Below are positions 6,561 through 13,189 of a stretch of 20,345 bases of DNA, in pieces. A model generated the notes under the pieces. The model searched no databases, was not told the origin of the DNA, and worked only from the letters and a program-made list of their open reading frames with translations. Position 1 is the stretch's first letter; each line of letters opens with the position of its first letter. The DNA is from a virus. Location: the IMG/VR virus record IMGVR_UViG_3300037189_007487, positions 1 through 20,345 of that record; one strand, given 5' to 3'. The position numbers and the translations under genes are program-made.

Positions 6561-6594
6561 GTGCTAGTAATAGCGTTATACTATCCACTAGCAC
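6561..6594 (+). promoter_or_regulatory. Promoter with flanking inverted repeat before the VWA gene
   Basis: GTGCTAGT (6561-6568) and ACTAGCAC (6587-6594) form a perfect 8-bp inverted repeat with 18 bases between. In the middle is GCGTTATACT with -10 TATACT (6577-6582). ACTAGCAC and CGTTATA are shared with copy B at 4438-4455. The dyad around a -10 looks like an operator. No good -35 was found. Confidence 0.5.
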
Positions 6595-6616
6595 TATCAA
6601 ACAAGGGAGAATCAAA

Positions 6617-8203
6617 ATGAAAAATACAATGCGTGGTTGGGAATTCCGCAAGGGTGTCGAGGATGCCGCCCACAAAATCACAAGCGCACTCAAGTTGCGT
6701 CCCATCACTATTCGTTGGGGCAATATCCCGACAGCGTGTATCGATGGCAAAGGTCGCATGGTGCTGTCCGACATCGCTGATGATGCCGTGGTCACTAAGC
6801 AGTTGTTTATGCGCTACATGGGTTTCATTGTGCATGAGTTGTTGCACCGCAAATACACCACTGATGGTTTGACTTACAGCAACCACTTTGTGCGTATGCT
6901 TTGGAATGGTTTAGAGGATGCCCGAATCGAAAACACTGCCATTGCCGCCGGTCTGACAGGCAACATCGGTGAGTTGTTGACAGTGCTGATCGACACTATG
7001 GTGTCGGAGGGTTTAGAGCAAGTATCCGATTGGTCTAACCCCGCTCAATTGCCCTTTGTCATTGCAGTATTTTGCCGTGACCATGCCACACGCAAAGTCC
7101 CTGTTCACCCTACCGTCCTGCCAATATTCGAGCAGGCACGTACACGTTTAAACACTTGCACCGACTCCGCTCAGGTGCGTGACCTTGCACAATGGGTGTA
7201 TGACCAGATTGAAAAAGCTGTCGAGGAACAACCGCCAGAGGGCGACACCCCTGATCCAGAGGGTAAACCTACCAAAGGATCAGGTGACGGCGATGCTGAC
7301 GCTGACGGTGAGAGTGCCGATGCCGATGCCGATGGCAAAGGTGCGGCTGACTATGGTGATACAGGCGGCAAGCCTATGTCAAAGCCTGTGCCTAATGATG
7401 CTGTATGCCCTGAGCCTACATTGGATCGTGAAGAGGGTATCGGCGGCGGTGTCAGTTGGTCACCTGATCGCACAATGGCAAAGCCCCTGTCGCACGTACG
7501 TGACTTAGAGGAATCTGCCGCATGGGATCTCAAGCCTGTCGGCGGTGCTAAGTTGCGTTATGAGGTTCGCCGCCTGTTTGAAATGTCAGGCATTGATGAG
7601 TACCAATTCAACCGCCGTCATGGTCAGCTTGATGTCGGAAATTTGCATACCGTTGCCGCAGGTAATGATCGTGTGTTTAAACGTCATCACGAAGAGGGCG
7701 GCATCGATTCCGCCGTGGTGTTTGTGATGGACTGCTCAGGTTCAATGTTCAATGAGAATATGAGAGCCGCCGCACCTGTCATGGCAACCATGATGGAAAC
7801 GTTAGACCGTGCGGGTGTTGCAACCAGTGTCGTGACGTTCGGCACAAAGGTGTCAATGCTCAAGCCTTGGAACATGACTGTCGCAAAGGCTATGCCGCTG
7901 ATCGCACGTATGCGCTCAGGTGCTGACAACTCTGACAGTCAAGCCTTGCGTTATGCGCATAGCCTGTTGCTGAACCGTCCAGAACAGCGCAAGGTTGTGT
8001 TTATCCTTGCTGATGGCGGTGTTGAGTATGACGATCAGAAACGTTGCATGGAGCAAGCTAAGTCCGGCGAACGCTTAGGCATCACAACCATCGGGGTTGG
8101 TATCCACGCTGACCTGTCACGTATGTATCCCAACAACATCATCATTAAGAATCTGGATGAGTTGGCGGGTGCATCTTTCAAGCAAATCAAAATGGCGGCA
8201 TAA
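6617..8203 (+). CDS. CobT-like protein: HExxH domain plus VWA (MIDAS) domain
   Basis: 528 residues, starting after AAGGGAGAATC. The N-terminal domain has a zinc-metallopeptidase-like motif HELLH at 73-77 followed by NGLEDARIE (97-105), whose Glu residues could supply the third ligand. A very acidic linker of Asp-Ala-Asp and Gly repeats lies at about 205-255. The C-terminal VWA domain begins near 365, with MIDAS DCSGS at 372-376 (D372, S374, S376) and a later ILADGGVEYDD. This is the usual partner architecture for MoxR/CobS ATPases. In such pairs the VWA protein binds a metal-dependent client and the ATPase remodels it. Whether the HExxH site cuts protein is not known. Calling it CobT in cobalamin synthesis would be unsupported here. 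Confidence 0.88.
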   Translation: MKNTMRGWEFRKGVEDAAHKITSALKLRPITIRWGNIPTACIDGKGRMVLSDIADDAVVTKQLFMRYMGFIVHELLHRKYTTDGLTYSNHFVRMLWNGLEDARIENTAIAAGLTGNIGELLTVLIDTMVSEGLEQVSDWSNPAQLPFVIAVFCRDHATRKVPVHPTVLPIFEQARTRLNTCTDSAQVRDLAQWVYDQIEKAVEEQPPEGDTPDPEGKPTKGSGDGDADADGESADADADGKGAADYGDTGGKPMSKPVPNDAVCPEPTLDREEGIGGGVSWSPDRTMAKPLSHVRDLEESAAWDLKPVGGAKLRYEVRRLFEMSGIDEYQFNRRHGQLDVGNLHTVAAGNDRVFKRHHEEGGIDSAVVFVMDCSGSMFNENMRAAAPVMATMMETLDRAGVATSVVTFGTKVSMLKPWNMTVAKAMPLIARMRSGADNSDSQALRYAHSLLLNRPEQRKVVFILADGGVEYDDQKRCMEQAKSGERLGITTIGVGIHADLSRMYPNNIIIKNLDELAGASFKQIKMAA

Positions 8204-8212
8204 GGGGGAATC

Positions 8213-8410
8213 ATGATTGAAGTATCAATAACAGAGATAGCATTGTTTGCATGGGGTATGTTGGCAACGGCGATGGCATTGCATTTCCATCACAAGACGT
8301 ACCATTTGACACGCATCATGTATGAAATTCTGAGCAATCAGGACGTTAGAGAAAAAGCCATTCAATCATGGCGAGAATTTGAAACCAGTACTTTGAAAGG
8401 GAACAAATGA
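8213..8410 (+). CDS. Small membrane-anchored protein, 65 aa
   Basis: The ribosome site AGGGGGAA precedes ATG at 8213, nine bases after the VWA stop. A single hydrophobic helix spans about residues 5-24 (SITEIALFAWGMLATAMALH), followed by a His-rich, then charged cytosolic helix (REKAIQSWREFETSTLKG). The arrangement predicts an inner-membrane anchor with a C-terminal tail. It is unrecognised. It overlaps the next gene by ATGA, so they are co-translated. It could tether the ATPase/VWA complex to the membrane; that is speculation from position alone. Confidence 0.75.
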   Translation: MIEVSITEIALFAWGMLATAMALHFHHKTYHLTRIMYEILSNQDVREKAIQSWREFETSTLKGNK

Positions 8411-8640
8411 AAACCGATTTGATTCGTAGCGATAGCTACATTGAAACTATGACCGTACTTCCTATTGCCGCACTGGACGGTGCGTTTGAAGTGAAGATCA
8501 GCAGTCAACTGCTACACGCAAAAGATCCAGATCGATTGCACTCACGTTACCAAACCGTGATGAGCTTTGATGAGCTTTGCCGTTTAAACGATGACCTGAC
8601 AAAGTATCTGCGTTCGGTCGAACTGAAGGCTACAGCATGA
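8407..8640 (+). CDS. Hypothetical protein, 77 aa
   Basis: ATGA overlap with the previous gene and ATGA overlap with the next; GAAAGGG precedes the start. The product mixes a beta-rich first half (TVLPIAALDGAFEVKISSQ) with a helical second half (MSFDELCRLNDDLTKYLRSVEL). The segment encoding MSFDELC contains a 10-bp tandem duplication (GATGAGCTTT twice, about 8561-8580). GTTTAAAC occurs in frame as part of Arg-Leu-Asn (8582-8589). The gene is unrecognised; it is probably cytosolic. Confidence 0.75.
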   Translation: MKTDLIRSDSYIETMTVLPIAALDGAFEVKISSQLLHAKDPDRLHSRYQTVMSFDELCRLNDDLTKYLRSVELKATA

Positions 8641-8789
8641 AGGCGATAAGACTTTACGAACTGCTGAACAATGCAGGATTTAGATTTGAAGTGGTAGAGA
8701 TCATGGACGGTCTACGTGTAATCAGCGTAGAGGTCGATGAGTTTACCGATGATGAGTTGGACGATGAACTTAAACCGGAGGATATATGA
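8637..8789 (+). CDS. Small acidic protein, 50 aa
   Basis: A 50-codon gene starts by ATGA overlap at 8637 and ends by ATGA overlap into the gene at 8786, which makes the frame convincing despite its size. The product begins MKAIRLYELLNNAGFRFEVV and ends in a strongly acidic tail (VDEFTDDELDDELKPEDI). It has no membrane segment or cysteine motif. It is unrecognised; the acidic tail suggests protein binding or DNA mimicry, but there is no direct evidence. Confidence 0.65.
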   Translation: MKAIRLYELLNNAGFRFEVVEIMDGLRVISVEVDEFTDDELDDELKPEDI

Positions 8790-9049
8790 GCTTTACTAAA
8801 GATGAGTACATGGAGATCATGGAACTGGCTGACAAGATTGAAGATCATCTAGAGGGTGGCGACTTCATCTTAGGCATCAATGCCCTGATGGTTGTAGCCG
8901 CCAGAGGTGGACGGTTAGCCACGCACAAGTCAGAAAACATTTTTGAACGTGAAGAATTTGTTGAATTGTTTGCTGATAAGGTCGAATACTGGTGGGATTT
9001 TTATGATCACCTTGATGAGATTGATGCTATAAAAGCAAGGTCAAAATAA
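8786..9049 (+). CDS. Hypothetical acidic protein, 87 aa (paralogue of next gene)
   Basis: A strong GGAGG ribosome site precedes ATG at 8786. The protein is helical and acidic, with an N-terminal helix (MEIMELADKIEDHLEGG), a small-residue helix (INALMVVAARGGRL) and a C-terminal EREEFVELFADKVEYWWDF. The last block aligns with KEKFFERIDYVWEFENFF in the following gene, and the middle helices are also comparable, so the two look like diverged tandem duplicates. Function is unknown. Confidence 0.75.
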   Translation: MSFTKDEYMEIMELADKIEDHLEGGDFILGINALMVVAARGGRLATHKSENIFEREEFVELFADKVEYWWDFYDHLDEIDAIKARSK

Positions 9050-9060
9050 GGGAGCAAATC

Positions 9061-9291
9061 ATGCCCAAACTTGAGTCAGCAAATAAAGACATAGCCATGT
9101 TCTACGAGGGTATCGTAGAGATGGTGAGTCACTCCGAGGTTGATGTATCAGCGACACTGGCAGTGTTGTCAAAGGTGTTGGTGTTGCTGTCTATGTCAAC
9201 TGGCGAGGATAAAGAAAAATTCTTTGAACGCATAGACTATGTCTGGGAGTTTGAGAATTTCTTTCAACCCGATAGCAGTGAAAAGCACTGA
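9061..9291 (+). CDS. Hypothetical acidic protein, 76 aa (paralogue of previous gene)
   Basis: GGGAGC lies before the ATG, 11 bases after the previous stop. The order is helix, small-residue hydrophobic helix (ATLAVLSKVLVLLSMSTG), then an aromatic acidic end (FFERIDYVWEFENFF), the same as in the gene at 8786. The hydrophobic helix is too short and too flanked by charge to be clearly transmembrane. After the TGA, GTTTAAAC lies at 9296-9303. Unrecognised. Confidence 0.75.
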   Translation: MPKLESANKDIAMFYEGIVEMVSHSEVDVSATLAVLSKVLVLLSMSTGEDKEKFFERIDYVWEFENFFQPDSSEKH

Positions 9292-9322
9292 CTACGTTTA
9301 AACAAACAACGAAGGAAAACAA

Positions 9323-9478
9323 ATGGACAAAGATTTTGTGTTGCAGACTATCCGCAATCTGATGTCATTGGTAGGTGCGCTTGAGCCTGAGCCTGAGTGG
9401 CGAGAGTATTACATGATCGATGAAGTTCTACAAGACGCAGACCGTGCAATTCAATTGTTAATCAAGGGAGATGAATAA
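9323..9478 (+). CDS. Small protein, 51 aa
   Basis: AAGGAAAAC precedes the ATG at 9323. The frame runs 51 codons and its TAA shares a base with the next start (TAATG), a normal coupled junction. The product is MDKDFVLQTIRNLMSLVG, a short Pro-Glu repeat (EPEPEW), then MIDEVLQDADRAIQLLIKG. It looks like a two-helix protein. It is unrecognised. Confidence 0.65.
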   Translation: MDKDFVLQTIRNLMSLVGALEPEPEWREYYMIDEVLQDADRAIQLLIKGDE

Positions 9479-9759
9479 TGGCTAGATTGATCCAAGGGCA
9501 TGACGATGAATGGGTGTTGCGTGATGAATGGGGTGTCGATGACATTCGTAGTGTCATTGAGACTGAGGGCATCGAAGATGCGGAAGACTTTACCGATGAA
9601 GATTGCATCAACGTAATGAAGATTGCCGAGACTGCATTCGATGCCAATATCGGTTTGAATTGGGATTCAATTGCATCGGCTGTCAACTTCTACATGGACT
9701 GCAAGCGGGACGGTACACCCATGTTCTACCGTGGTCAGCCTATCAAGGTGACCGCATGA
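9478..9759 (+). CDS. Hypothetical acidic protein, 93 aa
   Basis: AAGGGAG lies before the start, which overlaps the previous stop by one base. The protein is strongly acidic (HDDEWVLRDEWGVDDI, EGIEDAEDFTDEDC), then less charged with an aromatic C-terminal part (WDSIASAVNFYMDC, MFYRGQPIKV). The shape suggests a small globular cytosolic protein. It is not recognised. ATGA overlaps the next gene. Confidence 0.75.
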   Translation: MARLIQGHDDEWVLRDEWGVDDIRSVIETEGIEDAEDFTDEDCINVMKIAETAFDANIGLNWDSIASAVNFYMDCKRDGTPMFYRGQPIKVTA

Positions 9760-9995
9760 GGGTAGTCAAGGTATTGGCTGACCCATCACCCACGTTTGCA
9801 TCTGCTGTAGCCCCTTGGGAGTGCGTAGAGGTCGTTAGAACGGCTGATGCAGTCCCAAAGGGTGAGAAGTACATCAAGTATAAAGACGGTGCTTGGGTGG
9901 TCTATCGCAAGCCTAGAGTGCATCTGGCTACACCACGTTTCATCAGTCGGTTTGACAATGTACTTTCAGCCGTTCATTCTGCGCGGCTTGTTTAA
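9756..9995 (+). CDS. Hypothetical protein, 79 aa, last gene of the rightward early operon
   Basis: The start is the ATG overlapping the previous stop (ATGA), with AAGGTG five bases upstream. A longer in-frame reading would run inside the previous gene and is rejected. The product is beta-rich and basic in the second half (GEKYIKYKDGAWVVYRKPRVHL). The stop is in GTTTAAAC (9990-9997), within a longer palindrome TTGTTTAAACAA. A hairpin and a strong terminator follow, so this closes the operon. Confidence 0.7.
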   Translation: MRVVKVLADPSPTFASAVAPWECVEVVRTADAVPKGEKYIKYKDGAWVVYRKPRVHLATPRFISRFDNVLSAVHSARLV

Positions 9996-10005
9996 ACAAA
10001 GCTCA

Positions 10006-10022
10006 CCGGGTAGCTCACCCGG
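10006..10022 (+). terminator. Upstream hairpin of the terminator region
   Basis: CCGGGT (10006-10011) pairs with ACCCGG (10017-10022) over loop AGCTC. The block AGCTCACCGGG also repeats imperfectly as AGCTCACCCGGG. No T-run follows; it probably assists the stronger terminator 20 bp further on. Confidence 0.5.
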
Positions 10023-10042
10023 GATTTAAATAGCGTTTAAAC

Positions 10043-10070
10043 GGGGGATAAGATTTCTTATCCCCCTTTT
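10043..10070. terminator. Bidirectional intrinsic terminator between convergent operons
   Basis: GGGGGATAAG (10043-10052) pairs perfectly with CTTATCCCCC (10057-10066) across loop ATTT, followed by TTTT and a further T-rich stretch. It ends the rightward operon (last gene stops at 9995). It also lies just after the leftward primase-helicase stop at 10077, so it can serve both. GTTTAAAC (10035-10042) abuts the stem. Confidence 0.9.
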
Positions 10071-10076
10071 CTTTGC

Positions 10077-11762
10077 CTAGAACTGATCCAGATTTTCCTC
10101 ATACGTTCCGCTGATTTTGTTGTACAGCAGGGACGTTTCACCTTGTGTGCCTACCCATCTATAGCGGCACTTCCATACGGCGATTTCAACGCAACCCTCA
10201 CCACGGTGAACGGTGATACCGCAATCGGTCTTAGCCCACCAAGCCATCGAACCTGAGATGGACATACCGTCCGGTCTTGGTTGATCTACGCCTGATCGAT
10301 TGATCTTTGATGGGTGCGCTACGAACCATGTATGGATAGCGTGTTGCTTACAGAACTTCTGAACCCTTGTCAGCATATTGCTGATGGCTTCTGTCTCTGT
10401 CTGGCTAGACTTATTCATCTCAATGTAGTTGTAGGGATCGATGACCAATCCCTTTACACCAAGCTTGGTGACTGCTGTTGCCGCACGATCCAGAATTGAA
10501 TCCAATGTTGACGGCTCATCGCCGTTTGTTTCAATGAACACAAAATGATCCTGCACCCATTTAAACGCTTCATCGCGTTCGCTGGTTGTCATGCGTTCTT
10601 TGCCGTCGAAGAATCTTTTCTTTGTGTAAATCTCCATCAGTCGGCTGATGTGGATCTCCGGTTGATTCTCAAACGAGCAGATGGCAAACTTCCAATCCTC
10701 ATTGCGTCCGAGATTGACCATCAACTGATCGACGAAGTTAGATTTGCCTGAGCTTGGGTAACCAGTGACAACTGTAAGCTGTGAAGGTGCAACCGTGTAA
10801 ATCTGATCCACCGAGTCGTAGCCCGTACTGCAACCCTTTCCCGTTCCGGCTGCGTAGAGATTGTTTAAACGGTCGTTGAACTGCGCTGCTCGCAAAAGTC
10901 CGGTGATCGGATATGGCTCGGCTGCGTCAATAATTTTCTTCAGTATGTTAGCGGGGCGATCATCAAGTGTCGGGTCATCATCTGTTAAGACCTCGTTGAA
11001 ATCTTTCTTTGAAAACTTGGCAAGTCTGCACTTGTCTTTACCTATCCTGCGAGCCAACTCTTCGGCTAAGACCTGACCTGCTTGGTCTTGATCTGTCGCT
11101 ATGACAATGTAGGGAGCTTTATCGATGACCGTTCTTGCGTTCTGTATAAACGCAAAACGCTTCTCATCGCCTTTGGCTTCGGTTAGCTTCTGCGGCGCAC
11201 CTGAAGGTACAGACACTACATTGTTTAAACCCGCCTCAACGGCGGATAAGACATCCATCTCGCCTTCGACAATGATGATTGGCTCACCGTTCTTTATGTT
11301 GTCGATGTTGAAGAAGTCGTGCGCTCCTCCCATATCTTGGGTGAAGTCTTTGCCCTCAATGGATCTGTACTTGGTGGCAACCAACACACCGCCACGGTAG
11401 TAGGGAAATGCAATGGCTTGGGTTACCTTACCGATCTTGTGAAAAAACTTCTCTGCTGATGTCAGCCCGAGCTTATCGGCTGTGACTTTGGATATTCCTC
11501 GGCTTTCTAACCAGTCATAGTGCGTATTAGTTAGATGGGCGGTGGGTTTGATTGCTTGGACAACTGACAATTTGATTTCCTTTCGTGGTTGAACTACACC
11601 GTTCTCAAAGCAATGGTGGCAGTGGTAGATTACCGCCCCATCATCTTTGCGAGTCAGCGTCATATCTTTTAGATTTTGTTTTTTTCTTTCGGGCGTGCAG
11701 TAAGGACAGATCACCCGCGCACTACTTCCAAAGTGCGTTTGCGCTACCAGCTCGGCAATCAT
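10077..11762 (-). CDS. Bifunctional DNA primase-helicase (T7 gp4/Twinkle type)
   Basis: 561 residues, close to T7 gp4 (566). Domains in order: zinc ribbon C19-x2-C22 and C48-x2-C51 for template recognition; TOPRIM primase core with EGEMD at 166-170 and DQDQ at 224-227; then a RecA-like DnaB-family helicase with Walker A GYPSSGKS at 334-341 and a Walker B-type GLVIDPYNYIE. It makes RNA primers and unwinds DNA at the fork as a ring. The ATG overlaps the stop of the upstream HNH-like gene (ATGA). It is the last and largest gene of the leftward operon and ends at the shared terminator. With no DNA polymerase in view, it must work with one encoded outside the window or with the host's. GTTTAAAC lies inside at 10863 and 11223. 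Confidence 0.95.
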   Translation of the reverse strand: MIAELVAQTHFGSSARVICPYCTPERKKQNLKDMTLTRKDDGAVIYHCHHCFENGVVQPRKEIKLSVVQAIKPTAHLTNTHYDWLESRGISKVTADKLGLTSAEKFFHKIGKVTQAIAFPYYRGGVLVATKYRSIEGKDFTQDMGGAHDFFNIDNIKNGEPIIIVEGEMDVLSAVEAGLNNVVSVPSGAPQKLTEAKGDEKRFAFIQNARTVIDKAPYIVIATDQDQAGQVLAEELARRIGKDKCRLAKFSKKDFNEVLTDDDPTLDDRPANILKKIIDAAEPYPITGLLRAAQFNDRLNNLYAAGTGKGCSTGYDSVDQIYTVAPSQLTVVTGYPSSGKSNFVDQLMVNLGRNEDWKFAICSFENQPEIHISRLMEIYTKKRFFDGKERMTTSERDEAFKWVQDHFVFIETNGDEPSTLDSILDRAATAVTKLGVKGLVIDPYNYIEMNKSSQTETEAISNMLTRVQKFCKQHAIHTWFVAHPSKINRSGVDQPRPDGMSISGSMAWWAKTDCGITVHRGEGCVEIAVWKCRYRWVGTQGETSLLYNKISGTYEENLDQF

Positions 11763-11998
11763 TTCATGCTGCCATCAGAATTGCGTTTAAATGAACGGTT
11801 CTTGCTGGGCGATTGCAGTTTGATGCCAGTAGCGTTTGACCCTCCCTTGCTTAAAGCTTTAACGTGCGCAACGTCTTTGCCTTTTCGGTCTACGCCTTTT
11901 GCGTCAAGCTTGCGTCTGGCTCGTTGACGTTCCATGCGGTTCTCATGTTCACCACGATCAACCTGCGTTTTGTATTCTTGTTTATAGTTGCGAGTCAT
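11759..11998 (-). CDS. Small HNH-like protein, 79 aa
   Basis: The start is the ATG at 11998 with AAGGAG eight bases upstream; a TTG seven codons earlier has no ribosome site. The N-terminal half is a charged helix (EHENRMERQRARRKLDA). The C-terminal half, GKDVAHVKALSKGGSNATG then SPSKNRSF, has the D-x2-H45 then N55 then N67 spacing of an HNH (beta-beta-alpha metal) fold without a zinc-binding CxxC. Phages often carry such small nucleases for packaging or DNA processing, but catalytic activity is inferred. It sits directly before the primase-helicase and is co-translated with it. Confidence 0.65.
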   Translation of the reverse strand: MTRNYKQEYKTQVDRGEHENRMERQRARRKLDAKGVDRKGKDVAHVKALSKGGSNATGIKLQSPSKNRSFKRNSDGSMK

Positions 11999-12167
11999 TC
12001 GCTTGTCTCCTTGCTTCAATCATTGCGTCTGCTTCAATGTAAGCAAGCTTGGCTCTTTGTTCTGGCCTTGCCTGCCCCGCATCAAAAACATCTCTTGAAT
12101 TCATCCCTGCCATTGCAAATGCGGCAAACAAATCCCGCATCGTCAAGTTGTTTAAATCTGTTTCCAT
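11982..12167 (-). CDS. Small conserved phage protein, 61 aa (paralogue of 19470-19670)
   Basis: ATG at 12167 with AAGGA five to six bases upstream; extending upstream would enter the previous coding end. The core, NLTMRDLFAAFAMAG then RAKLAYIEADAMIEARR, matches the MTLRDYFAAKAMQ then AKVAYMQADAMLKARE of the gene at 19470. This is a two-helix pattern I remember as very frequent in phages of proteobacteria, always of unknown function. Having one copy in the leftward replication operon and one in the rightward operon is unusual. It overlaps the next gene by 17 bases. Confidence 0.75.
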   Translation of the reverse strand: METDLNNLTMRDLFAAFAMAGMNSRDVFDAGQARPEQRAKLAYIEADAMIEARRQANDSQL

Positions 12168-12174
12168 GTTGTCC

Positions 12175-12654
12175 TTAAAGCTTTGTGAATTTAACCGCAC
12201 TCACTGGGCATGAGTAAATCGGCTGTGTGAAGTCTTTGTAACGTGAGTCCTTAACATTCTTGACAGTCCAGAGGTTTTTGGTGTCTCCCATGATGATTGC
12301 GGCATGAGTCATGTTCTTGTTAAGGATGATGTATGAGTGCGGCTTTGGCTTTGCGTTGTCATATGAATGCTGTGCGCAGACATATATTCCATCTTTAAAA
12401 GGATAATCTTGTGCGCAGGTAAAGTCAATGGAACGAACCTTGACTTCCATGCGTTGATGGAGAAATAAATCACCGTTGTCAATGTGATTCATTCGGTCTT
12501 CGTAAGATGATTGGACTACGACCATCGGCGGGACAGTGACGGTGTAGCCCTTATCGTTTAGCCATGCGGCAACTCTTTGAACGCCTGACTTGCTTTTCTC
12601 TACGTTGACCAGAATGTCCTGATGGTTCTGTTCGTTCTCTTGATCAGTCGGCAT
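12175..12654 (-). CDS. PD-(D/E)XK-like nuclease-fold protein, 159 aa
   Basis: The ATG at 12654 overlaps the upstream stop by 11 bases; upstream in-frame ATG codons lie within the other gene and are rejected. The segment NGDLFLHQRMEVKVRSIDF has the restriction-like core D62 followed by E70-x-K72 with beta-strand spacing. It is preceded by a helix (SGVQRVAAWLNDKGYTV) as in VRR or Holliday-resolvase-like folds. The C-terminal half has several His and Tyr residues (YVCAQHSYDNAKPKPHSY). It is likely a DNA-end or junction nuclease in the replication operon, but the family is not identified and the fold call rests on one motif. Confidence 0.55.
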   Translation of the reverse strand: MPTDQENEQNHQDILVNVEKSKSGVQRVAAWLNDKGYTVTVPPMVVVQSSYEDRMNHIDNGDLFLHQRMEVKVRSIDFTCAQDYPFKDGIYVCAQHSYDNAKPKPHSYIILNKNMTHAAIIMGDTKNLWTVKNVKDSRYKDFTQPIYSCPVSAVKFTKL

Positions 12655-12853
12655 TTCCAAAGTCCAATTTTGTTTGGTCGGGCGGGGCGACTGTTTCGAT
12701 TGACGTACCTTCTGCGAGGTGTTTAACCAAGTCTTCTTGTGATGCAACACGCACGGTTAATTCCTGCGATGCAACAAATGATAGTGCTTGTGAGCGATGG
12801 TTTGCTCTTACTAGCCTAACGCCACGGTTACTTGCGATTAGATAAATTCTCAT
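12644..12853 (-). CDS. Small conserved phage protein, 69 aa
   Basis: ATG at 12853 after AAAGGGAAAAC. The sequence MRIYLIASNRGVRLVRANHR, then ALSFVASQELTVRVASQEDLV, matches my memory of a short phage protein widespread in Burkholderiales phages (pattern RLVRA-N..QAL..VA...VRVASQ.DL). It is likely a compact alpha/beta domain with a disordered acidic tail. Function unknown. It overlaps both neighbours, showing a tightly coupled operon. Confidence 0.75.
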   Translation of the reverse strand: MRIYLIASNRGVRLVRANHRSQALSFVASQELTVRVASQEDLVKHLAEGTSIETVAPPDQTKLDFGNAD

Positions 12854-13064
12854 TGTTTTCCCTTTCAATTTGTTCTCTGATCATTTTTGTCAGCACCGCA
12901 AGCTGTGCGGCGCTCATTTGAAATACAGGTCTGCGGGAACCCCATAGATACCCCGCCGTGAAAATTTGTTTTGCTTGCTTCTTTGAGACGAAGTCGATGG
13001 GTTCATCGTCAGGATCACCTTCCCACCATTCCTCAAAAGCATCATCCATGTTTTTATCGCTCAT
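12828..13064 (-). CDS. Hypothetical acidic protein, 78 aa, first gene of the leftward replication operon
   Basis: ATG at 13064 after AGAGGA. It has an acidic start (DDAFEEWWEGDPDDEP), then KKQAKQIFTAGYLWGSRR, a pattern seen in many small phage proteins (F..W......A..AF.AG...), and a C-terminal helix (AAQLAVLTKMIREQIERENN). The upstream leader has a hairpin (13077-13090) one short step from the ribosome site and, further up, the proposed RNA switch, so expression of this operon is probably controlled in the leader. Function unknown. Confidence 0.75.
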   Translation of the reverse strand: MSDKNMDDAFEEWWEGDPDDEPIDFVSKKQAKQIFTAGYLWGSRRPVFQMSAAQLAVLTKMIREQIERENNENLSNRK

Positions 13065-13076
13065 TTATTCCTCTCT

Positions 13077-13096
13077 GCCCCTGACGGGGCTGTTTT
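13077..13096 (+). terminator. Hairpin with T-run; also abuts the leftward operon's ribosome site
   Basis: GCCCC (13077-13081), loop TGAC, GGGGC (13086-13090), then TGTTTT on the + strand, a short intrinsic-terminator shape for rightward transcription. For the leftward mRNA the same stem lies immediately upstream of the AGAGGA ribosome site of the gene at 13064. Which role is real is unclear. Confidence 0.45.
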
Positions 13097-13173
13097 AATA
13101 ATTTCACCCCAAAGACCCCCCTACCCCAGACGGAGTAAGAGAGGAGGTTCACCCGCCTTTACGGCATCATCAT

Positions 13174-13189
13174 GCTGACGTTAGTCAGC
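13174..13189. promoter_or_regulatory. Small perfect hairpin in the leader region
   Basis: GCTGAC (13174-13179), loop GTTA, GTCAGC (13184-13189). There is no adjacent T-run. It lies between the RNA-switch terminator and the first gene of the leftward operon, so it would be in the read-through mRNA leader. Confidence 0.4.

Noticed and set aside
5090-8203. Cobalamin biosynthesis (CobS/CobT cobaltochelatase) assignment
   Set aside because: Only the ATPase and VWA parts are similar; there is no CobN or other pathway gene, and the N-terminal HExxH domain points to a general MoxR-VWA pair.
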